Shown here: piece by piece, positions 59,467-64,000 of the stretch
Numbering within the stretch: the stretch's first letter is position 1
Layout of the letters: the number at the start of each line of letters is the position of its first letter
Assembly (NCBI GenBank): GCA_937950325.1
Contig: CALFDJ010000001.1
Location: 13,653-77,652, forward strand
Length of the DNA: 64,000 nucleotides
Source: an uncultured Collinsella sp.
Lineage (GTDB): Bacteria > Actinomycetota > Coriobacteriia > Coriobacteriales > Coriobacteriaceae
Direction of reading: 5' to 3'
Position numbers and translations under genes: made by a program
Notes under the pieces: generated by a model
Seen by the model: only the letters and a program-made list of their open reading frames with translations
Databases searched by the model: none
Told to the model about the DNA's origin: nothing

Positions 59467-59838
59467 TCAGGCTGCCTTTTCCAGCAGCAGCAGCGTTTCC
59501 TCCGGCGTATTGGCGTTCAGCCGGAGGTAGAGTGTGTCCGCCTGGCTGGGGTCCCGGTAAAGTCCGCCGCCCCAGTAGGCCTCGCAGTTGGTCTGAAAGT
59601 CCCGCTCCGCCCGTTCCTCCACCAGGGTATCCACCACGCCGGCGGGGAGAAGCCGCTCCTCCAGCCGGCCGTAGTCCAGAGGCTGGTCATGCAGGCAGGC
59701 GTAATACTCCCCCTGATAGCGCACATGGGGGGACAGCTCACCCTGGGCGCTGGTCCGGTAGAGGGTGCCCAGCGCCAGAGCGCACACTGCAAAGGTGATA
59801 ACGAACCAGACGGCGGTGTGTCTTGGCGTTTTCTTCAT
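59467..59838 (-). CDS. Small membrane-anchored or secreted protein
   Basis: 123 aa. An N-terminal basic stretch and one hydrophobic helix (VWFVITFAVCALALGTL, residues 11-27) are followed by a polar exported domain with two Cys. No family recognised. ATG 59838 follows GGGAGGGGG. It lies 39 bp downstream of the DUF4367 gene and probably belongs to the sigma-factor operon. Confidence 0.6.
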   Translation of the reverse strand: MKKTPRHTAVWFVITFAVCALALGTLYRTSAQGELSPHVRYQGEYYACLHDQPLDYGRLEERLLPAGVVDTLVEERAERDFQTNCEAYWGGGLYRDPSQADTLYLRLNANTPEETLLLLEKAA

Positions 59839-59877
59839 CGCGGCCCCCTCCCGTAAAGATGGATGCAGACCGGGCGC

Positions 59878-60597
59878 TTACTGCGCCTGCACGCTCTCCG
59901 CCACCCGGATGAGCTCCTCAGGGGAGACGTAGCCGTCGATGAGGAAGGCCGCCCCCTTCTCCTCGTCCATCCAGATGAGGAAGCTGGGATAGTCGGGACT
60001 GATGGTCTCCAGCAGATGGGCCTGACAGTCCTTGCCGATGGTGATGAGCTTTTCCGTGGAGTGCTCGTTGTCCACGGCGAAGGTGCCGGCGGTGTTGCCG
60101 GCCATATAGGAGAAGTAGAGGAACTGCTCCTGATCGTTGACGTAGATGGCCATGTCCTCGGGCAGATCGTCCTGGGAACGGTCCTGCGTGTAGCCTGCGG
60201 GGAGGTAGGTGGGCCGGTAGAGAACGTCGTCCGGGCCGTCCATCCCATCCCCCTGGAAGGAGAAGGCGGAGTGGTCCTCAAAGCGCTGGCTGAAAAAGTG
60301 GACCACCCAGGCCCGGGCGCTCGGGCTGAAGGTCACGGCGCTGCCCAGACACAGAACCGCCGCCAGCGCCAGACAGGCCGCCGAGCGGAGCAGGCGGCTG
60401 TGCTGCCACAGGCCGGGCCGGACCTTGGGCCGAGCACCGCCGCGGATGGGGTCCCGCAGCAGGGCGGCCATTTCGGCCTGGTACTCCAGCGAGCGGGGCG
60501 GTGCCTCGGGCTCACCCTCTGTCAGGGCCTCTGCATCCAGTCGGGCGGCCTCCAGAAGGGCGCTGCGCAGCAGAGCGTCAAATTCCGAATCCTTCAC
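59878..60597 (-). CDS. DUF4367 protein, probable anti-sigma or sensor partner
   Basis: 239 aa. A cytoplasmic N-terminus (1-75), a single membrane helix (LLRSAACLALAAVLCLGSAV), then an exported DUF4367-type domain (YLPAGYTQDRS, FLIWMDEEKGAAFLIDGY). It overlaps the upstream ECF sigma factor gene by 20 bp. That linkage and the topology are typical of membrane anti-sigma factors; direct inhibition is inferred. Confidence 0.75.
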   Translation of the reverse strand: MKDSEFDALLRSALLEAARLDAEALTEGEPEAPPRSLEYQAEMAALLRDPIRGGARPKVRPGLWQHSRLLRSAACLALAAVLCLGSAVTFSPSARAWVVHFFSQRFEDHSAFSFQGDGMDGPDDVLYRPTYLPAGYTQDRSQDDLPEDMAIYVNDQEQFLYFSYMAGNTAGTFAVDNEHSTEKLITIGKDCQAHLLETISPDYPSFLIWMDEEKGAAFLIDGYVSPEELIRVAESVQAQ

Positions 60598-61120
60598 GGC
60601 CGTACCCCTCCTGTTCCAGTTTGTTTTGCAGCAAGGCTTTGCCCCGCATCAGACGCACCGCCACGGCATTTTCCGACAGGGAGAGTCGCCGGGCGATGTC
60701 CTTGTTGGACCACTCCAACACGCAGCGCAGCTCCAGCACCTCCCGGTAGGTGTCCGGCATGGAGCGGATCAGCTCCACCAGGCGGTGGTAGGCGGTCTCG
60801 GTCTCGGGGCCGGACCCGGCGGGCGGGTCCCAGCCGTCCTCCAGCGAGGTCAGCCGCTTCTCCTGCTTGAGCAGGTCCAGCGCGGTCCGTTTCACTATAA
60901 TAACGACGAAGGGCTCCAATTCCTTACAGGAAATTTTGCGGATTTCGGAAAAATGTTTGATGAGCTTGAGGAACGCATCGTGAACGGCGTCCTCTGCCAG
61001 AGCAGAGGACTTCAGCACCTGCAGGGCCACACGGTACATCCGGGGCTCATATTGGTCGTAGATCTGCTGGAGCAGAGCGCGATCCGTCTCCAGCTCCAGG
61101 GCGGTCAGGCCGGGCGGCAT
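60578..61120 (-). CDS. ECF RNA polymerase sigma factor
   Basis: 180 aa. Sigma region 2 (YEPRMYRVALQVLKSSALAE, then DAVHDAFLKLIKH) and region 4 (MPDTYREVLELRCVLEWSNK, then DIARRLSLSENAVAVRLMRG) are both clear. Region 1.1 and region 3 are absent, as in ECF factors. It probably directs its own operon with the DUF4367 and small secreted proteins. ATG 61120 has GGAAGG nearby. Confidence 0.92.
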   Translation of the reverse strand: MPPGLTALELETDRALLQQIYDQYEPRMYRVALQVLKSSALAEDAVHDAFLKLIKHFSEIRKISCKELEPFVVIIVKRTALDLLKQEKRLTSLEDGWDPPAGSGPETETAYHRLVELIRSMPDTYREVLELRCVLEWSNKDIARRLSLSENAVAVRLMRGKALLQNKLEQEGYGREGFGI

Positions 61121-61339
61121 GCGCCTTCCCCCCTTTCGCAGCGTATCTATACTGTATCACAAACACGCGGCGGAGGACAATACCAACCGGACGGTGAGAA
61201 AAATTTTTCTACAAAGCGACAAAGATTGCCCAAAAGTCCCACAGGTTGCTGTATCCAAAGAAAAAGGGATGTGGTATACTTAAAAAGGAAAATATCGGGG
61301 CGAAACCGCCCCGTCGGAGAGAAAAAGGAGTGTACAGCA

Positions 61340-62146
61340 ATGCAGATCTATATCAGCGCCGACATCGAGGGGACCTGCGGCATCGCCGACTGGTCCGAGA
61401 CCGAGCGCAAGACCATGGACGATTACCGGCCCTTCCAGCAGCAGATGACCCGGGAGGTAGCCGCCGCCTGCGCCGGAGCCGTGGCGGCGGGGGCGGAAGA
61501 TATTCTCCTGAAGGATGCCCACGACACCGCCCGCAATCTTGACCCCACCGCCCTGCCCAGAGAGACGCGCATCCTGCGGGGGTGGACCGGGGACCCGCTG
61601 TCCATGATGTCGGGACTGGATTCCGCCCCCTTCGGGGCGGTGCTCTTCACGGGTTATCACGCCTGGGCCGCCTGCCCCGGCAATCCCCTCAGCCACACCA
61701 TGAACCTGGGCAACGAGTACGTCGCCATCAATGGCGTGCGGGCCAGCGAGTTTCTTCTCAATTCCTACACCGCCGGCTATTACGGCGTGCCGGTGGCCTT
61801 CCTGTCCGGCGACGCCGACCTGTGCGCCTTCGCCCGGGCGCTCATCCCCGAGATCGTCACTGTCCCTGTCAATCGGGGTGTGGGCGGAGGGGTGGTCTCC
61901 CTCCACCCGGCGGTGGCGGTGGAGCGCATCCGGGCGGGCGCCGAGGAGGCGGTGAAAAAAGCCGACCGGTGCCAGGTGCCCATGCCCGACCATTTCGAGT
62001 CGGTCATCCGGTTCCGGGAACACAAGCTGGCCTACTCCAAGAGCTTCTACCCCGGCGCCCGGCTGGAGGACGGCAAAAATGTATGCTTCGACAGCGACGA
62101 CTGGTACGAGATGCTGCGCTATTTCCATTTCGTGCTCAGCGACTAA
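61340..62146 (+). CDS. M55 family D-aminopeptidase (DppA-like)
   Basis: 268 aa. Zinc ligands of M55 peptidases can be placed: Asp8 and Glu10 in SADIEG, His61 in DAHDTARN, His107 in GYHAWA, and an acidic residue in NLGNEYVAING. DppA-type enzymes hydrolyse D-Ala peptides from cell-wall turnover in decameric rings. ATG 61340 follows AAAAGGAG; TATACT at 61275-61280 may be its -10. The NYN gene starts 11 bp after it. Confidence 0.9.
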   Translation: MQIYISADIEGTCGIADWSETERKTMDDYRPFQQQMTREVAAACAGAVAAGAEDILLKDAHDTARNLDPTALPRETRILRGWTGDPLSMMSGLDSAPFGAVLFTGYHAWAACPGNPLSHTMNLGNEYVAINGVRASEFLLNSYTAGYYGVPVAFLSGDADLCAFARALIPEIVTVPVNRGVGGGVVSLHPAVAVERIRAGAEEAVKKADRCQVPMPDHFESVIRFREHKLAYSKSFYPGARLEDGKNVCFDSDDWYEMLRYFHFVLSD

Positions 62147-62157
62147 GGGAGGATCAC

Positions 62158-63792
62158 ATGCCACAGCAAAATGACAGAGATCTGCGCCTGGCGGTGCTCA
62201 TCGACGCGGACAACGCCTCCCGGACCGCCATGCGGGACGTGATGGCGGAGATCGCCGTCTACGGCACCCCCACCATCAAGCGAATCTACGGAGACTGGAC
62301 CACCCCCAATATGGCCTCCTGGAAACCCATCCTGCTGGAGAACGCCATCACCCCCATCCAGCAGTACAGCTACACCACCGGCAAGAACTCCACCGACTCG
62401 GCCATGATCATCGACGCCATGGATGTGCTCTACACCGGGCGGTGCGACGGCTTTGTCATCGTCTCCAGCGATTCGGACTTCACCCGGCTGGCCATCCGCC
62501 TGCGGGAGGCGGGGATGAAGGTCATCGGCATGGGGGAGAAGAAGACCCCCACGCCCTTCCGCCGCGCCTGCGACGTGTTCACCACGCTCGAGCTGCTTGT
62601 GCAGAACAAGCGCAACGAGAAGGGCGGCGGCAGCAACGCGGTGCCGAAGGACTCCGTGGAGCAGGCCGTGGTGGACATCATCACCGACAACCAGAACAAC
62701 GGCAAGGCCACCGGCTTGGGCGAGATCGGCAGCCGCCTGCAGAAGCGCTACCCCGATTTCGACGTGCGCAGCTACGGCACGAACCTGCTCTCGAAGCTGC
62801 TCGAGGAGTTCACGCGGGTGCGCATCACCAAAGACCACAGTTCGGTCACCGTGGAACTCGCCGAGGGCGAGGAGCGCCCCGAGAAGGCGGAGAAGCCCGA
62901 GCGTGCGGGGAAGCCCGAGAAGGCCGCGAAGGCCGCGAAGGCCGCTAAGGCAGAAGAGGCTGCCGACGTCGCCTCTGAGCTCGATGGAGAGGCGGCCGCG
63001 ACTGAGGCGTCCTCGGCCGAGGCCGAGAAGCCCGAGATGGAGAAGCCCGAGAAGCCGAATCGCCGCTCGCGCAGCCATCGCGGTACGCGCCGGGTTGCGA
63101 CGAAGGCCGTGGGGCGTTTGTCGGAGGGCCGCCAGGCCGCCGCGGCGTTGCCCGAGGGCGAAGCGGAGCAGTCGGATGTCTCCACCGAAGTGGCGGTGGA
63201 GGTGCCGGCGTCCGAGGCCGTCGAAGTGGTCGTGGAGGCAGCGCCGGAGACAGAACCTGTGGCACCGGAGGTTCAGAAGGACGTGCGGCCCGGCCGCCGC
63301 GCCCGCGCCGAGCGCAAGACCCGCCAGACGAAGAAAGCCGATGCCACCGAAGAGGCGAAGGCGCGCGAGACGAAGGAGCCGACGGAGGCCGAGAAGCCCG
63401 CGGAGACGGAAAAGCCGACGCGGCGCCGCCAGGCGGCCAAGTCGAAGGCGGAGGAGAACCCGGCCGCCAAGAAGACTGCCGCGAAGAAGGAGACCGCCAA
63501 GAAGACTGCCGCGAAGAAGAACACGGCCAAGAAGGAGGCCCCCCAGAAGGCGCCGGTTCGCAAGAAGAAGCCCGCGGGCGACACCCCGGCCGGCTACATC
63601 CGCGAGCTGGTGGCCGGCGCTGGCGCCGAGGGCATCATGCTCTCCACCATCACCGACGCCTTGCGTGCCAAGTTCAAGGACTTCAAGGTGCGCGACCTCG
63701 GCTATTCCCAGATGCGCCAGTACATGGCCTCGGTGGGAGATTACGAGCTGGAGAAGAGCGGCCGCAACTTCCGCGTGCGCCTTTCCCAATAG
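62158..63792 (+). CDS. NYN-domain nuclease-like protein with two OST-HTH domains
   Basis: 544 aa. NYN (PIN-like) domain in residues 8-150 with acidic residues Asp16/Asp18 (LIDADNAS), a central Asp in DSAMIIDAMD and SSDSDFTRLA; RNA cleavage is expected. OST-HTH/LOTUS-like domains at about 165-245 and 478-544. Between them, 246-465 is a Lys/Ala/Glu/Pro-rich low-complexity linker. ATG 62158 follows GGGAGG. Codon style switches around codon 135 (about 62,560), so the gene may be a join of two genomes' homologues. Confidence 0.75.
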   Translation: MPQQNDRDLRLAVLIDADNASRTAMRDVMAEIAVYGTPTIKRIYGDWTTPNMASWKPILLENAITPIQQYSYTTGKNSTDSAMIIDAMDVLYTGRCDGFVIVSSDSDFTRLAIRLREAGMKVIGMGEKKTPTPFRRACDVFTTLELLVQNKRNEKGGGSNAVPKDSVEQAVVDIITDNQNNGKATGLGEIGSRLQKRYPDFDVRSYGTNLLSKLLEEFTRVRITKDHSSVTVELAEGEERPEKAEKPERAGKPEKAAKAAKAAKAEEAADVASELDGEAAATEASSAEAEKPEMEKPEKPNRRSRSHRGTRRVATKAVGRLSEGRQAAAALPEGEAEQSDVSTEVAVEVPASEAVEVVVEAAPETEPVAPEVQKDVRPGRRARAERKTRQTKKADATEEAKARETKEPTEAEKPAETEKPTRRRQAAKSKAEENPAAKKTAAKKETAKKTAAKKNTAKKEAPQKAPVRKKKPAGDTPAGYIRELVAGAGAEGIMLSTITDALRAKFKDFKVRDLGYSQMRQYMASVGDYELEKSGRNFRVRLSQ

Positions 63793-63852
63793 CCCGCCAT
63801 GCTCTAAAATATCTTATTCGCCCATTGCCGACACCCAAAAGGAGATGCATTT

Positions 63853-64000
63853 GTGGAAGCGCTGACCCTCGGTCTGCTCCTGCTCGTCGCCGTCTTGGCG
63901 TCCTCGCTCATCGACCAGATTATCCCGCGCGTCTCGCTTCCGCTCATCCAGATCGTCATCGGGCTCCTCATTGCCGTTGTGGCCGGCGGCGAGGGGGAGG
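63853..64000 (+). CDS. Cation:proton antiporter (CPA1/NhaP type), 5' part
   Basis: Partial, runs off the right edge. GTG 63853 follows AAAAGGAG. The visible 49 residues contain LTLGLLLLVAVLASSLIDQI and SLPLIQIVIGLLIAVVAG, the first two helices of NhaP/YjcE-type Na+/H+ antiporters, with the Pro in the re-entrant stretch. The call rests on this N-terminus only. Confidence 0.7.
   Translation, partial: MEALTLGLLLLVAVLASSLIDQIIPRVSLPLIQIVIGLLIAVVAGGEGE

Larger units (their letters stand above)
57372..62560. other. Compositionally distinct block with Clostridia-like genes
   Basis: Within this block Arg CGG and Gly GGG codons become common, CCGGG/GGAGG words abound, and the gene set (amidohydrolase, long HPF, secreted small protein, DUF4367 with ECF sigma, DppA peptidase) is typical of Oscillospiraceae-like Clostridia rather than Coriobacteriia. 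The right edge is inside the NYN gene. In codons 1 to about 135 the nine Arg codons are five CGG, two CGC, one AGA and one CGA; after PFRR they are almost all CGC. No tRNA, integrase, direct repeat or IS marks either edge, so a contig mis-join is at least as likely as transfer. Confidence 0.6.

Noticed and set aside
57372..62560. Genomic island or prophage
   Set aside because: No integrase, att repeats, tRNA or phage genes at the borders; composition alone cannot separate transfer from a mis-assembled contig.
62143..63789. 548-codon open frame antisense to the NYN gene
   Set aside because: Leu/Arg/Gly-rich shadow of the low-complexity linker; no ribosome site or domain.

Overview
Most of the window (1 to about 57,370) reads as one chromosome segment of a Collinsella-like member of the Coriobacteriia. 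This is inferred from the roughly 60% GC coding style dominated by CGC/CGT arginine codons, compact AAGGAGG-led genes on both strands, and the protein repertoire. I saw no rRNA, tRNA, integrase or IS transposase. From about 57,372 to about 62,560 the codon style changes (CGG, GGG, GTG-GAG rich) and the genes (amidohydrolase, long HPF, ECF sigma factor plus DUF4367 protein, DppA-type peptidase, first part of an NYN protein) look like those of Oscillospiraceae-type Clostridia. The style then returns to CGC-rich inside the NYN gene. That block is either transferred DNA or a contig mis-join, and should be treated as suspect.

Layout. 1-4,125: an EFR1-type flavodoxin-ferredoxin protein, a decayed EamA gene beside a long inverted repeat, an ABC-2 exporter with a YtrA-like GntR gene broken by a 13-bp tandem duplication, then an array of eight 15-bp sites in alternating orientation at a 40-bp pitch. 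4,126-15,100: prfC, a YhhQ/VUT transporter, an SDR, ung, an EamA/LysR divergon, a MATE exporter, two rRNA methyltransferases and a GNAT enzyme. 15,348-22,955: a Tet(M)-class GTPase, then a cassette of two paralogous AAA+ ATPases around a UvrA2-type ABC ATPase, delimited by three copies of one palindrome, then trmL. 23,051-29,693: a COG0523 GTPase, two redox-fold proteins and two multidomain GGDEF/EAL regulators. 30,017-36,235: a patatin, a TPP-riboswitch-controlled thiamine salvage operon (thiM, thiamine-binding protein, thiE), HAD, LysR and a MetE C-terminal-domain protein. 36,358-46,044: two nucleobase permeases, an esterase, a peptide deformylase homologue lacking its catalytic Glu, a bile salt hydrolase, Kup, and a second EamA/LysR divergon. 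46,207-54,529: an XRE-HTH fused in frame to an AlaA aminotransferase, then an operon of one amidohydrolase, two neutral-ceramidase-type hydrolases and a PTS EIIBC, bounded by a LysR gene. 54,735-57,331: an MFS exporter and an RGG-repeat protein.

How the parts fit. The contents suit an anaerobic gut commensal: bile-acid deconjugation, nucleobase and thiamine salvage, PTS uptake, cyclic-di-GMP signalling and several exporters. The best candidates for undescribed biology are the 40-bp-pitch alternating array (3,686-3,981), the palindrome-delimited AAA-UvrA2-AAA cassette (17,345-22,362), the PTS/ceramidase-like operon with its 23-bp operator (47,854-53,035), and the self-repressor/aminotransferase fusion with an internal start (46,104-47,727).
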